A DNA stretch of 64,000 nucleotides from Vandiemenella viatica. Taxonomy: Eukaryota; Arthropoda; Insecta; Orthoptera; Morabidae. This document shows, one piece after another, positions 11,594 to 24,465 of this stretch. A program made the position numbers and the translations under genes. Below the pieces are notes generated by a model, which was not told the origin of the DNA, did not search any database, and saw only the letters and a list, made by a program, of their open reading frames with translations. The first letter of the stretch is position 1, and every line of letters begins with the position of its first letter. The DNA is taken from NCBI GenBank assembly GCA_031002005.1, contig CM061920.1:113698095-113762094 (forward strand), in the 5' to 3' direction.

Positions 11594-11839
11594 CGGGTTG
11601 GTGACGGCTAAGATTTTGGAGAGAGATGTAAAAATACAAGCTGTATATGAAGCAGTGACAGAAGCAGAAGCTGTAGAAGAATTATAAATGGAAGAAGAAG
11701 AATTCTCGAGCTGAACATATAAATGGATGTTGATGAGTTGAGTGGAGTAACAGGGAAACAAAAGGAAGATTTGAAGAGAATTTTGAGACAATATGAGACT
11801 GTCCTGGGATAGTAAAAGATAATGAAAGACTTTTAAAAA

Positions 11840-12680
11840 TAAAGCATCAAACCCAATTTTTTTTATGTTGCTTACCCAATACCGTTGGCGAAGAGGAACA
11901 CTGTGGAACAGGAAATCGACAAAATGATTCGCTGGGGCATCAGAGAATGGAGTAATAGCTAATACAATAGTCTGTTGTGATAGTAGTTGGTAAGAAAGAT
12001 GGATCAGTGAGATTAGTTATTGGATTCCAGAGCATTAAACAAAATCGTAGATAGAGAAACTGATCGTCTAGAATTTCTTGATGAAATAATGCAGAGATTC
12101 CATGGTGTGAAATATGTGACATGATTGAACTTGACCGCCGGATATTGGCAGGTTCCATTAGCTCCGGAATCGAGAAAGTACACTGTATTTATATTTAGAG
12201 GTAAACGTTACCAATATAAGGTGGTTCCTTTCGGACTGAATATTTTGGTCTCCATTTTTATAAGAGCCTTGGTAGTATAGGGAGGTAATTTTTTGAGCAA
12301 ACTATCCATTTATGTTGATGATACACTGATAAGTACCAGCACTTCGGTACAATATTGTGAAATTTTGGAAGATGGAGCATGAAACTGAAACTGTGAATTT
12401 GTGTAGAAATAAATAAATGTTTTGGGACATCAGGTAGATTCGTCAGGAATACCACCAGACCCCGAGAAGATCAACGCAATTGCAGAATTTCTAGTTACAA
12501 ATAATAATAATTTTAAAAAAAATCAGTTGAAGTTGTTCTTTGGGTTATGTAGGTTTTACGAAAGTTTGTATCAGTTCAGTCATTCAGTTGATCCTCACTT
12601 GCCAGAGTTAAGAAAGAAAAATGCAACTTGCCTATGGAACGGAGTAGTGTCCGCAGGCGTTCGAAAAGTTGAGGAATGAG
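11840..12680 (+). pseudogene. Gypsy reverse transcriptase
   Basis: Motifs recognised across shifted frames: VVVGKKDGSVRLV, LTAGYWQVPLAPES (first catalytic block), YQYKVVPFGL, and the YVDD active-site box within LSIYVDDTLIS at about 12295-12330. Next come a GHQVDSSGIPPDPEKI-type thumb motif (12422 onward) and a FFGLCRFYESL motif. At least six stops or frameshifts interrupt it. It lies between protease and RNase H on the same strand. Confidence 0.9.
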
Positions 12681-12689
12681 TTGAAATGT

Positions 12690-13110
12690 TGTATCATACG
12701 GATCTGAGCTTACCTTTTTGCATGTGACCCGACAGTTCTGATTATGGTTTTTCAGGTCATTATTTATATAAGTTAGTGTTAAGCGGAAAGAAGAAACCCG
12801 ATCAATTGAATATGCTAGCTCTGTGCTAAATAAACACGAAAAATCTTATGGAATTTATGAGAAGGATACATTGGCTGGTTGTGTGGGATTTAAAAAATTT
12901 AAGTATTACTTGTGTGGGCAGAAGACAATTGTGTTTACGGACCACAAAGCATTAACCTTCATGCATGAATGCAAAACTCATGAATAGTCGATTTATCTGA
13001 TGTGTTTTGTTTCTGCAGCAGTTCGTTTTGAAGTACGATATATAAAGGGAACTGACAACCAAGTTACCGACGCACTATCACGGCTTCCGCTACGAACTAG
13101 AAACCTCGAT
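12690..13110 (+). pseudogene. Gypsy RNase H domain
   Basis: Recognisable blocks are YASSVLNKHEKSYG, the LAGCVGFKKFKYYLCG run with FTDHKALTFM, and the terminal IKGTDNQVTDALSRLP (about 13045-13090). These match gypsy RNase H, which removes RNA from the RNA/DNA hybrid. It is broken by frameshifts near 12720 and 12985. The integrase zinc finger follows directly. Confidence 0.9.
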
Positions 13111-13337
13111 GACAATATCAGACCAGGGAAAGTGATTAAATGTTTTATATGAAGGGAGTGACGCATGAAAAAACGATCAAGGAATTGCAAAAAAATTTGA
13201 GGAGAAGGCAAAACGAAGATGAGTGAATTAAAAATGATAAAGCAGAATCTAGGAGATACGAGGAATACAAAATTACTAAAGTATTTTAAGATCCATTGAA
13301 GAATCCTATTTAGGAGAGGGAATGAATTGTCAGATGG

Positions 13338-14110
13338 ATGGAAAATATGCTGACTGACCATATATGTAGATGTGATAATAGACTACCTGCATTTAAGCTA
13401 CGGTCACGATGGTGCTGTAAGTGCACACGCAAATTAAAGGAGATATTGCTATTTGATAACACGAAGAGGAGAGTGCCCAAAGAGTTGCCAGTTGTGATCG
13501 GTGTCAACGAACAAAGTTTAAACAGCAGGAATGAAGGGCTTGATTCAGGACATATGTCAGAGAATGTTTTAGAGTTGGTAGTATTAGATTTTGTATGGGG
13601 GTTTGCCTAAATCTAGAGTAGGACTTTGCCTACATTTTAGTAATGTTAGATATGTTTTCAAAGTTTGTGCAGTTTATGCAATAAAAATCCCTACAGGCAA
13701 GATATTGGTGACAGGATAGAGAAGGATTATTTGAAGATTGTAGGGATTTCCGAAAGTGATCTTATCGGACAATGGTAGCCAATTTACATCAAGATTTTGG
13801 GTCAAAGTTGGTGAAAAATAAAGTGAAACACCATTTGGATATTAGCATTACCATACTGCAAGTAATCCAGCGAAACGGGTCACGAGAGAAATTGGTCGAT
13901 TAATCCGGACCTATTGTAGCAACAAGCATTCGACATAGATAGAGTAACTGATTTTGAGGATGTAGTAAATAGTGTGCCAAGTGAATTTAGTGGTTTTACC
14001 CCATTTTTTCCTGATTTATAATAAAGAAGCACCGAGTCCTTGTCAAAGAGTTAGTCAATTTTCCTACGAGTTAAGTTAAGTTCAAAGAAGATATATTTAA
14101 CTAAATGAAA
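13338..14110 (+). pseudogene. Gypsy integrase, copy 2
   Basis: Same integrase as at 1-720. The zinc-finger region (13391-13530) has lost single bases relative to copy 1 (at GCTGT-AAG and GAGTG-CCC), which breaks the frame that copy 1 keeps. The core Asp in VVLDF (about 13580), the Asp in LSDNGSQF (about 13765) and the Glu in REIGRL (about 13890) are still readable in separate frames. The upstream neighbour is RNase H, so this is the natural end of pol. Confidence 0.88.
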
Positions 14111-14697
14111 GAGAGGATGAAGAAAAAAAGCACAGGAAAGATGAAAAAGGCATTAGAGGTTGGCGAAGTGACTCACTAAAAAGAGGTGGCGCTCATTTCA
14201 TCATTCTATGAAAAGAAATAGTTCTTTTAAACGGTTCACCAGTTCACTAGCTCAGTTTAAACAAAAATAGCAGTTATATACATTTTAAGTGTAGTATCTG
14301 TATAGTACCGGATTACTTTTATAGTGAAAATCCCTTTCAAAGCGTCAGTGAAATACTGTTCGGATCGCTGGGAATATTTGAGAGATAGTTTGTGGATAGT
14401 TAGTTTTACATTTATTTACAGAAACAAAGTACAGTCACTTTTAAGAACTTTTTGATTTATATCAAATGAAGGTTACTGTCACAAATAAAATGTTACTTAT
14501 TGGCCATTCAGCAGCCTATTTCATTTTTTCAGTGCGAATTCGTCGAGCATTTGGAAATAATCTTTCACAAGTACACGCTTGTAGTCTGAATTCACAAAGA
14601 GAAGCGAAGCAGGACGTCAGATTCGAAAGAAATAGCTCCCCAGTGGCACTGCTCCGCGCTGTACTGAGTCCAGGAATCGGAGTCTGTCTCGAACCAA
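14111..14697. other. No gene recognised (copy of 721-1309)
   Basis: Near-identical to the first copy. An 87-codon frame at 14466-14729 exists only because of base indels absent from copy 1, so I do not support it. Confidence 0.5.
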
Positions 14698-16119
14698 GTA
14701 ATAATATTACTACAGATAGCCGGATGTGACATTGTACCTTATCTTGAAATATTATTTAATTGAGTCTAGATACTTGCTGCTTACCACCGGACTGGAAAAG
14801 TGAAATAGTAGTACCGGTACATAAAGGAGGGATGAGAAATAAAGTTGAGAATTACATGTCAATCAGTTTGACATCAGTGGTAGGTAAACTAATGGAAAGA
14901 TTGATATGCAACCACATCAGAAATATATGTGAGGAATGTAAGTGGTTTTCAAGCAGGCAAACATGGGTTCAGGCAAGGATATTCATGCGAATCTCAGTTG
15001 GTGGATATATGCAAGATATTTCAGATGAAATGGACAAGGGAGGCCAAATTGATAGTGTAGCACTAGATCTGTCAAAGGCGTTTGACAGAGTAAGCCATAA
15101 AATGGTAGTAAATAAGGAAAAAACCATTGGAGTGGATGAGAAAGTGATTTGCTGGGTAGAAGAATTTTTAAAAGGTAGAAAACAGGGAATTAGGGTAGGA
15201 AATGTAGTATCAAAAGAAGTGGAAGTAAAAATGGGTGTGCCACAGGGTAGCGTATAGGGACCATTGCTATTCATTATTCTAATGACTAATTGTGTTGATT
15301 GTTTACTATCTGAAATTAGATTGTTTGCAGAGGACATAATGCTGTGTAAAAGAATCAAAACGATAGAAGAATGTAAACAGTTGCAGGGTGATCTGGACAG
15401 GATATCTAGTTGGGTTGGTAAACATAGGATGAAGATAAATGCAAAGGAGAGTCAGCTTATTAGATACACAAATAAAAAACAAAAGGTTAATTATGAATAT
15501 AAGGTGGGGAAAGAATTGCTTGCTGAAGACTTGAAATGTAAATATCTTGGCATTACTTTTGATAACAAGCTTAACTGGGCTGGACACATTGGACAGGTGA
15601 TACGAAAAAGTTTTCAAATGTTCTGCACGTGTGGAGAGACTGATGAGGGATTTTGCAAAGACAGGGCTGCTAGATTTGTTTCGGAAATTATCGCAGAATG
15701 CAATCAGTGACGGATATGATAAAGGAGCTGAAATGGGATTCATTGCAAGACAGGAGGAGGTTGTGTAGGGTCATGGGAGTGTACAGGGCATATACTGGCG
15801 ATGAGGCATGGACCGATATTGCAATAGGTATGAAAAGTAGTGCATGGAAGGGAAAAAGATGACTATGACCACAAGCTGGCACTCAATTTCAGGCACAAGG
15901 GTGTAGGAAGATTCTCTTTTTTAGGTAAGGGTGTCATGGATTGGAATGACGTTACCAACATAAATGATGAATAATTTACCATAAACTTTGAAAGAATTTA
16001 AATATAAAATTTGTAGAGGGCAAATGTAGGGTGGGTGCAGGATAGGGGGAAGATGGGTGTGCAGGGAAATTGCCACCGGAGCCTATGCTCCATTGGAATT
16101 AAATTAAATTAAAATTAAC
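14698..16119 (+). pseudogene. CR1/L2-like LINE reverse transcriptase, copy 2
   Basis: Second copy of 1310-2727. It keeps the same in-frame TAG after GVPQGSV (15255-15257) and the FAED box. It has extra frameshifts near 14955 (fingers region), 15605 and 15860. The AATTA-type tail ends at about 16119. The shared nonsense codon shows the element was dead before duplication. Confidence 0.9.
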
Positions 16120-16974
16120 TAGCTCTTTCCGCGCTGAGCGCTGGAATCGGAGAACGTCGCGAGCGAACTAGCTCTTCTCGATCCTGGGGATTTCTTTTTT
16201 TTTCAGAGCGGAGTGGATAAACAATTAACTAAGAATAAACATGGGTCGGGTGAGAGTGGCAAAGCCGAAACTGACTTATTGTTGGCGCACACTCAACTGA
16301 AGATAAGTTCAATCGAGACCGATACACCACCGTCATTACCGCTTCCAAGTAGAGATGGGTAGGTCCGGATGGATGCAGTTCCGCGGACCCGTATCACTTG
16401 CATTAGGGATGCATGTACATCCGAGCGCTTGTCGGATCTGTATCCAGCCGGACCTGTAACAGCGCCACAGTTCTCGCGTGGCCGGAGGTTGAACCACGGC
16501 CGGACCTCCAACGCGGAGATGGAACGCAATTTTTCATTACAGTTCCGATTTGAAATCTATGTTCGGAAGAGTTTTATGCCATTTACTGTACGGTTAGATT
16601 ACAGTTCTGTTTAAAGATGAGATTATAAATGAAAAACTATTTCTTAATGTGTGACTACTAGTAGATAATTACAATAACTATTAAATGTCAATGAGTGGCT
16701 AAAACCTGATAGTATTTTTTTATTGGTCGGGTGCATACTTCTAAGGTGAGAAGTGTTTTACGTGAAAAATAAGAATGGACTTACAATTTAACTTGTAATT
16801 TTTAATGCGTTGTAGTATTATTAAACTTTTAACGTTGAGTTTGATTAATCACAAAGTCTCTAGAATTTTTAACTTTCTCAATTCTGATGGCTTACGGACA
16901 AATCAGAAAATACATTTAACATCTCTTTATTGCAGCAACACGGTTCGTAGGATTTCCAAGGAACATTATACATA

Positions 16975-17777
16975 TCTATACTAATATTATAAATGCGAAA
17001 GTAACTGTCTATCTTTATGTCTGTTTGTTACGTTTCTTGGGCTAAACGGATACTCCGATCGTGATGAAATTTGACAGAGAGATTCTGTTTGACATTAGGA
17101 TCGACATGGGATACAATATTATGTATAGTTATGAACATATTGTCATTAAATTATGAAAACTATCTGAACTGTGAAAGACAAACGCATAATATCTATCTGT
17201 ATTTATAATGAGCAGCTATATGTAACAACGGTAGGATATCGTAGTGGTAACGAGCTTGCTACTTATGAAAGCTACTGCGTGTCTTCGGGTTCAAATCCCA
17301 CTGGATGCCAATATTTTAATGAATTGTTTTTCATAGTTTGAGCGAAGCCTAGGATTTTATTGTAAGGATACCATGTTCTGGCAAATCTTTGGCGGTAGAA
17401 TAGTGCACTAAGCGTTTACTTTATTCACGGTGTACTGGTTCCACAGGTAGTTTTTGTGTGATCTAAACTAATAATATTGTATATGCGAAAGTTAGTCTCC
17501 ATCTTTTTTTTTTCGTTTTGACGACTATATGTGTATACCGATGACAAGGAAATACTTTGTATATTTAGGAACGAAATAGGATTCTTTTTTTCCTGAAATG
17601 AATAACAGTTTTAGCATGAGACAGGTTCGAAGGTAAAATGGTATATCGATGCCGTTGCCGTCATATTATGCCGACTAAGTGTTGTTTGGGACATCTTAGA
17701 TAATTTTCAGCTTTGTACATCCAATGCTAGCAATCAAATTCTAAATTAACGCGTACGAAGTCGCGGGTAACAGCTAG
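16975..17777 (+). mobile_element. Non-autonomous Helitron-type element, copy 2
   Basis: Duplicate of 3584-4384, with 5' TCTATACTAATATTATAAAT and 3' CAGCTAG^T. It contains the same tRNA-like segment. Confidence 0.75.
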
Positions 17778-18679
17778 TAATATATATCAGTATGAATATG
17801 TGGCATTATTGCGAGTGACTCTGCTGGCCGCTTTTACAACAATATTTTATAATCCGACATTAAAAAAAAACACACTCACATCCAGCCGTTTCAAGAACGT
17901 CTAACAATGGCTCAAACAATCGGTTATTATTACTAAGAATTAAATCTTGCTTAAAAATACTTTCAACTAAATTGGAAATATTATTAAATAAAATTGCAAA
18001 GAAATTAAAAGTTTTTGAAATTGCACAAAATAAAATAAAGATTTTGAAAGCACCAAAAATACGTTACGGTAGCTGGCAAAATATAAATATTACTGTTTAA
18101 TTAAAATGCATTGTATCGCAATCGAATTAGCACTCACGACAACTTTTTATTCACACAATCAAAACAGTTTCACATAGTATCCAGAGCAAAACACTATACA
18201 AAATATAAGAACAAATCTCACGTAATTTCTCACTCACAATTTAAAATAAGTTAGACTTGCAATTTTGTTTTTTGTTCATTTATAATAAATGGTTTCCTAA
18301 GCTGGTATATTGTGGAAAGGCAATAATTATCTCAAAATGTTGTCTTGAATAATTTCATTTTCAGTAAAAAAATAAACGAACAGTTAACAAAGAATTTCGA
18401 TTTTTTAAAAACATTTTTAGTAGTACTTAAATATTATTAAGAAATGATTTCATTTTATTCTTATAGAAGCCCACAGAAATTTTACTTCTATCATTATCAA
18501 GTCCGATTATGCTGTGATTTTATAATATTACGTACAATTGTGAGTTTCAGACAAAAATAAAACAAAATTATCAGACTTAATATTCTTTGATTTCATTAAT
18601 TAATGGATGAACACGATATAACTCATACTACAGTTCTCCTTGGTCGGATTTGTATCCACCATATGCTCGATTGTAGGTT

Positions 18680-18935
18680 CGGACCCATACAGGTCTGCCG
18701 GACACGTATTTGGATGTAGTTCCGTACACATCCAGTTCCGCCATACACTACGCCTGCCCGATTTTAGAACCGGACCTATACAGGTCCGCCGGACACGGAA
18801 CCTGGATGTAGGTCCGCACACATCCAGTTCCGCCGTACACTCTGCCCTCCCGAATGTAGAGCCGGACCCATACAGGTCCGCCGGACACGGAACCTGGATG
18901 CAGGTCCGCAGCGCTGGATGTACATCCGGACCCGA
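18680..18935 (+). repeat. hAT subterminal ~92-bp tandem repeat, copy 2
   Basis: Three units as at 5286-5540, with one base change (GGTCTGCCGG) in the first unit. Confidence 0.8.
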
Positions 18936-19962
18936 CTCCTTTAAAATATCAGACCTGCCCATCTCTACTTCCAAGAACAACTACCGTTCGTTTTTAGGGA
19001 GCGATTGCTCACTCGCTCTTTCAAAAGAACTGGTTCACTCGCGAACGATCCAGCTCTAAAAGGCATGACCGAGGGCGAAAACGCATCGAATTTAGTCTGA
19101 ATAATTTGGTTTTGGTGAAGACAACGATCAAGAGAAATAAACTTGGAAATAAGAAAAACTAATTGACATTTATCGTGTCCCGTTTAGGGTGGACGGAAAG
19201 ACACACAAGAGTGCGTATTAGTTAGTTTACCCTAAGTCGGGAAAGAAACCTGAACTACGTAATGTAGCTGATCTGATCTGAAATTCTATAGAGTGAAAGA
19301 TGATAAGTTGGAATTATGAGTCATCTTGTGTAATTTCGGGTACATAAGTGAACAATAAGTTTATAGACTGGCAGAGACAGTGAGCTTTTTTTGGTGCATG
19401 TGAAAAGATAAACGTGTACTAAAGAGTTGTAAAAAACAGTGTAATGAAGCATTGTCAGGTGTAATTGTTGGACTTTACAACAAATAACCAAATTTTTTAG
19501 TCAAAAATGTGCTGATTTTCTATAAAGTGTGGGGATATGTGAGTTCCCACTTCACCAGCCATTGGGAAATGTTAATGTAAATAAGATTGTAAATAATGTA
19601 TATATGTATTAAATAAAGAAGGCCTACAGTGTAGTAGGATGATTAGAACCTGGGGTAATTTAAAGTGTTTTTTTGCTATATTCCATTTGTTGAATTTTGT
19701 AAGACTAGACTAGAGGCGGGAGAAGAAAGCTGGCAATGGCGGAGAGAGTGATTATAGTGGCGCATGATGAAAGTATTGGAATTATTGTGCAGATCGTCAG
19801 TATTGTATATCTGGTTTTATGAACGTGAAAAACATTGTATTGCTTGAGCTGTGTGTACAGTATATAAATCGCAGTTTTTGTATATTGATTGATCGTAATT
19901 GTATTAGAAAAGCCAAATACTTTGAGTTATAAAAGATATACTATTACATACTGAAGCGAGGC

Positions 19963-20024
19963 GGTAGCCCAAAACCATGAAAGACGATATTTTGGTGCCT
20001 ACATATCGTCCTCAGCGAGCTACC
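19963..20024. other. Nested stem-loop, copy 2
   Basis: Identical to 6570-6631; both stems are perfect. Confidence 0.55.
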
Positions 20025-20294
20025 ATTGTTTAATAAATTAGGAGAGCCTCGTAAAGTGAAAATCTACTTGTTGAGAAGTATAAAGTAAACAGTTAAGTTA
20101 TTGATATGTGTAATTCCCTGAAATTTGTGAACATAACAGTACAAAGCAATATGAAAAGGAAACTTCACATAACTTTTGTAGTAGGCGGAACCAAGTCTAT
20201 AGTGCGACTCATGCCTCAAATTTTGAAAAATTAGAACGCATGAAAAAAAGGATATAGGGAGTTAAAGTTATGCGCCCACGTTTCGACAACTGTT

Positions 20295-20625
20295 ATGCCA
20301 TTTGAAATCCATTTCGTTAGGGATTGATTGTTTGAATAGAAAAAGAACAGAGACGAGCTGCTCGATTCTTGACTGCTTGCCTTAGTTGTTATGAAAGCAT
20401 CACAGAATTGATACTAGGCTGGAGTTGTCTGGCAGAAAGACGATATATGTTTCGTTTGATCTTATTGGTAAATATGCAAATGCCTACTTTCGTTTATGAG
20501 TTCAATGAAATAGTTCAGTGACAAGAGATAAAGTAAAGAAATATGGTGTCGTACTGATGTTTATATGAATTCTTTCTTCCCTCGTAACAGTCAGAATTCG
20601 AATTCACAGAGAATAGATTACTTCT
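20295..20625 (+). pseudogene. CR1/L2-like LINE 3' fragment, copy 2
   Basis: Duplicate of 6900-7235, with a few substitutions. Confidence 0.75.
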
Positions 20626-20844
20626 GTTGGGAGGAACTGATTGCTTACCTTAAGATTAGGAACTCTTAACTCATCGAGGTTAGATACCCATACATCTGGA
20701 AATTCCTTCATTGTTGGAACTAAATCAGAAAGGTCTCTTTGAGTTAAAAATTGGTTCAGATTTCGCTGTTTGTCTCGTCTGTTCCAGCTTCAGAACTCTC
20801 GTGGCGGCTAATTTAATAAATCCTTTAAGATATTGATTTTTGTT

Positions 20845-21055
20845 TTTTAGGCTTTAGAAGTGGGAATGATGGGGGCAAGGAAGTGGAAGGAATTGGGGCA
20901 TGGCCTTTTGAAGGGAACATTCGTCTGGAGTGATCTGGGGAAACCTTGGAAAACCTAATCTGAACACCTGGACGAGGATTCGAACCCACGTTCTCCCGAG
21001 TGAGAGGCCACAGCATTTCCGCGTACCCACCACGCTGGGTTTGAAAATATCGATA
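20845..21055 (-). mobile_element. SINE family I, copy 2 of the 7450 insertion
   Basis: Same SINE in the duplicated block, with base changes around the tRNA-like head. Confidence 0.85.
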
Positions 21056-21827
21056 AAATTCCTGAGTTACCATTAATGCTGTTAACTATTGTTAATTTTA
21101 GGCCTTATATTGGTGAAAGTATGTTATAACATGGGAGATATGCAGCTTCACGAGCTTTAATAATCTTATACCATACCAACACTGTCGATTAATAATGAAT
21201 CCATCTCTTAATTCAACACTATGTGGAAAAGTGGTTGTTTTCCATATCTGTTGGTGAAAGAATTTTGTAATCGGTATAACCTTATCGTGGCTGTCATTAA
21301 CTTCATGTCTGTCTTGTATAAGCACTTATATACTGTTGTCGCTAACACTAATTTTGTTAATATATTGCCAAAATTTCTTTAGGTTTCAATGATTGAACAC
21401 AGCCGCCGTCATCTGAGTCTTTCGGTAATAATGAAGTGTTATGTACAGGCATAATAATTTTTGAAATTATATTGTTCGAAATACGTACTCTCGCGAGGCG
21501 GGATATTACTTGCTGAAAGAACTGTGGCAGAACTCGTTTTCATAAAATTACATGTTAAAAAACTGTAGACAGAGAAATATATGTACTTTTTATGGGGTAC
21601 CTGTTTCTGTACTTACTTTTTTATCGTAACATTGTAACTTTCTAAAAGCCACGACCAATGAAAAACCTGTAATTTCCAGCATACAGGTATGAGGATATGA
21701 CTGCATTGTTACTACAATAATATATTGATTCACCACGGTTCCAGTCGGCATCGAAGTAAACGGCCTTCCATTAATTACCGTTTTAAACCTGTAGGGCTAA
21801 AGTGACCGTAGTATGTGTCGCTGGCAA

Positions 21828-22035
21828 CTTTTTTTTTTTGCTTTGGGCTTTACGCTTCATTGGCACCAATGTCATTAGAAGCGAGAAATGATGTGGGGGA
21901 ATGAACAGAGAACAATTCAACAATGGTCTAGTGAAGGGAACCTTAATCAGGATGGCCGGGAAGGGATTCGAACCCACGTCCTTCCAAATGCTAGGATAGA
22001 GCGTTACCGCTCACCCACCACGCTCGGTGCTGACT
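21828..22035 (-). mobile_element. SINE, copy 2 of the 8430 insertion
   Basis: Same SINE in the duplicated block; the B box GGTTCGAATCC is kept. Confidence 0.8.
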
Positions 22036-23249
22036 ATTGGTAGAGTTGAAACTTAATATACACACAGAAAAAATAAATCCCATATAATTTAGCGGTCCGT
22101 AAATTTTTTTGACATTTTAGTGGTCATCGGTTTGAAAAATGTTGGAAAACGCTATACTATAACACCGAAAAATGATCGAAATCGCCACAAGGAACAAAGA
22201 ACAAACTAACAATAGCTTGTGAAACGGTGAAGGTAAATTCCTTGTTTGATTGCTATTTTCCAGAGATATTTGTTGATTACTAATGGCCAACTGTCTGTTC
22301 GCTGACCACTGGAAATTTTCTTATCCTTACTTACTCGCTCCCGCCCTTGGGGCTTAAGACCCTAACTAGCATTTGTACCTCGTCTTTGTGAAATACTTCT
22401 TGCCCAAAGATAATATTTTAGTGTGTTTGGTTGGGACTGAAATATTTCTGTGTACATGTCAGGTGCACGCTTTCGCCATGGTGTTCAGATATGGATGTAG
22501 GAAATAGCAGGAGTTTCCTCGGACACTGCTTGGTCGGCACGCGACGCATTCCACAGTGCTGACGGCTCGGGACACCGGTTCTGTGTCGTCAATGCAAATA
22601 TCCACCCACCATCACCAGCTGTGCCGCCATTAGTGCCAAAGTTCCTCATTGGTCCATTTGAATTGCCCGCCATCTCCCCATCCATATCACGCTCCTGCCT
22701 TTGGTTCATTTGAATCGCTTATCATTGCAATATTCTTGAAGCTGTGATTCATGCAGATGAGTGGAATATCTTTGCAGCTTATCCAAAGAGAGTAAATTTT
22801 TATTCGCTATAGTTGTGTTACTGGAAAGGATTAGTTACTGTGATACAGAATGTCACTTTTATTTTGATCCAGACTGCATTTTAATCTACTTACATCATTG
22901 GCTATTACTGCTGCTCGAAATTCTATACGTGTACTGTACGCACTTTGAAATATGTTTAATATGTAAATCTTTATCTGAATTGTGTGTGTTCCGCCATTAC
23001 GCAGAAAATATAGATTTTGAATGGATTTTCACAATTTGAAAATTTGGGGTCCGAATTAAATTCTGATGTTATATCTCATTTATCTTACAAATAATCCGGC
23101 GTAACCTCCAAAACTATGAATCGATTTTGACGGTGTTTTAATATTAGCAAGTGTTAAGTATACCTCATTATGTTGCTTCATCTACCGCTGGAAATGAAAA
23201 AATTGTCTCTTTATGATACATCATCCGGCGCTGTTTAAAATTATAATTT

Positions 23250-23410
23250 ATACCAAGGAAAAGACTGGTGCCTAGGAAAGGGAATAAATTCATCCATGAC
23301 CTTAGGAAGGAAACGTCATTCACCTGGAATGATTTCAAGAAACCATGGAAAACCGAAAATTGGCCGTCCAAACGTTGCCACTTACGCACCGGCTCGCGGT
23401 AGTTTGATTT
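23250..23410 (-). mobile_element. SINE, copy 2 of the 9845 insertion
   Basis: Same degenerate SINE. The duplicated block ends just beyond it at 23446. Confidence 0.7.
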
Positions 23411-23446
23411 AATTGCGACGCAAAGCACGTTCTGGTGGTAGTTTCG

Positions 23447-24068
23447 CAAAACATCCATTTTCCCCCTTTTAATATGTACATCATCTCTCACTTCACGAAC
23501 ATAAAAAACTCTGGCGTGTATGAAAATATGGAAACAGCATTACCAAACAGCACGATAAATTATAAAATTAGTAAAATAAAGATTATGTGAGAAGCTTTCC
23601 ACGTAATTAGTATCGTTAATACGCAGCTGTAATTTGCCACGACCACCTTCGAAGAACTATGTCGACTATTGATATTGGCATAATAGTCAGTGATACCGGC
23701 GTATTTTTGGATGATTCTCGCCAATTATCATCAGTACCTGGGTGACCGATCTTCGTTTGGCATATTTTGATTTCTGATCAATATCCAAGATTTCGAGTAA
23801 AGTTTGATAAAAGTAAAAGGTTTTAAGACTTCCTAGGCGTTTTGAGGTGCACAGTTAACCAAATCGAACCTTTACTAACTTCAGTAGGCTTATTGGTACC
23901 TGAACCTTCCACGTAATGAGGTTAGAGCCGTCTTCAAAAACCAAATACAATTTTTTTTTTTTGAGAAAAGAAATCGTGTTAAAAACTTGGAAAAGCAAAA
24001 AAACATTATCTATACATAAAATTTCATCCAAATCGCTAGATCCATTTGCAAGACCGCCTCATAAATTT
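23447..24068. other. No gene recognised
   Basis: Unique sequence after the repeat boundary. A phrase AAATTTCATCCAAATCG at about 24018, repeated near 24866, resembles the internal text of insect interspersed repeats. Confidence 0.5.
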
Positions 24069-24173
24069 CTTTCAAAGGAAAATGATATTATCATGTTAAA
24101 TAGAAATCTTAATTCCAATCAGGGATTAATTAATGGTGCGAGATTTGTGGTAATTCAGGGGATTCTACGATAA
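24069..24173 (+). pseudogene. Possible Helitron helicase fragment
   Basis: About 34 codons read SKENDIIMLNRNLN followed by GLINGARFVV. Helitron and PIF1-type helicases carry a block of the form G-x-PIMLLRNL-(x)n-GLCNGTRL, which this resembles in order and spacing. It is only a scrap, with no Walker motifs nearby. It sits between degenerate repeats, consistent with the Helitron load of the window. Similarity is judged by eye, so confidence is moderate. Confidence 0.45.
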
Positions 24174-24174
24174 C

Positions 24175-24465
24175 AATTGATGATGGATCCTTATGCAACT
24201 CGACGAGAAAAATTGAAAGTAAAAAATATTTTATATATATATGTATATATATCGCTTAGTTCTCGAGATATTGTATCTCAAAATTGACGTGGTTGGTTGA
24301 AACGCGACCTGGACCAGAAGTAACGTCGAAAAAAGCACAAGGAACTATACGTATAACTGATTTTTGACATGCTGCATCTCGAATACCAAGCGGGATATCA
24401 AGAACATTTATTCTTTATATTTGATATGTTTCGTCGAGTTCTATAAAAATTCATCATTAGATTGT
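24175..24465. repeat. Foldback repeat related to 55143-55740
   Basis: The left arm (GATGGATCCTTATGCAACTC ... CTCGAGATATTGTATCTC) and the right arm (ending GTCGAGTTCTATAAAAATTC) are inverted versions of one ~130-bp module. The same module occurs three times in the element at 55143-55740. No ORF. Confidence 0.7.

Larger units (their letters stand above)
16350..18967. mobile_element. Non-autonomous hAT element, copy 2
   Basis: Duplicate of 2959-5573 with the same CTTCCAAG duplication (16342-16349 and 18968-18975) and inverted ends. It was duplicated with the segment, not inserted independently. Confidence 0.9.
13391..23446 (+). repeat. Copy 2 of the ~10-kb direct segmental repeat
   Basis: It matches 1-10040 throughout and contains the same nested elements in the same order. 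Its left edge lies inside a continuous gypsy pol region (RNase H to integrase), so the repeat unit extends upstream of 13391. If the duplication is real, the unit is about 13.39 kb and includes 10041-13390. At the right end, sequence after the shared GTTTCG at 23446 is unrelated to that after 10040. Confidence 0.95.

Noticed and set aside
1..23446. The two 10-kb copies as LTRs of one giant element
   Set aside because: The copies contain pol sequence, LINEs and SINEs internally, lack TG...CA ends and have no target duplication; they are a segmental duplication.
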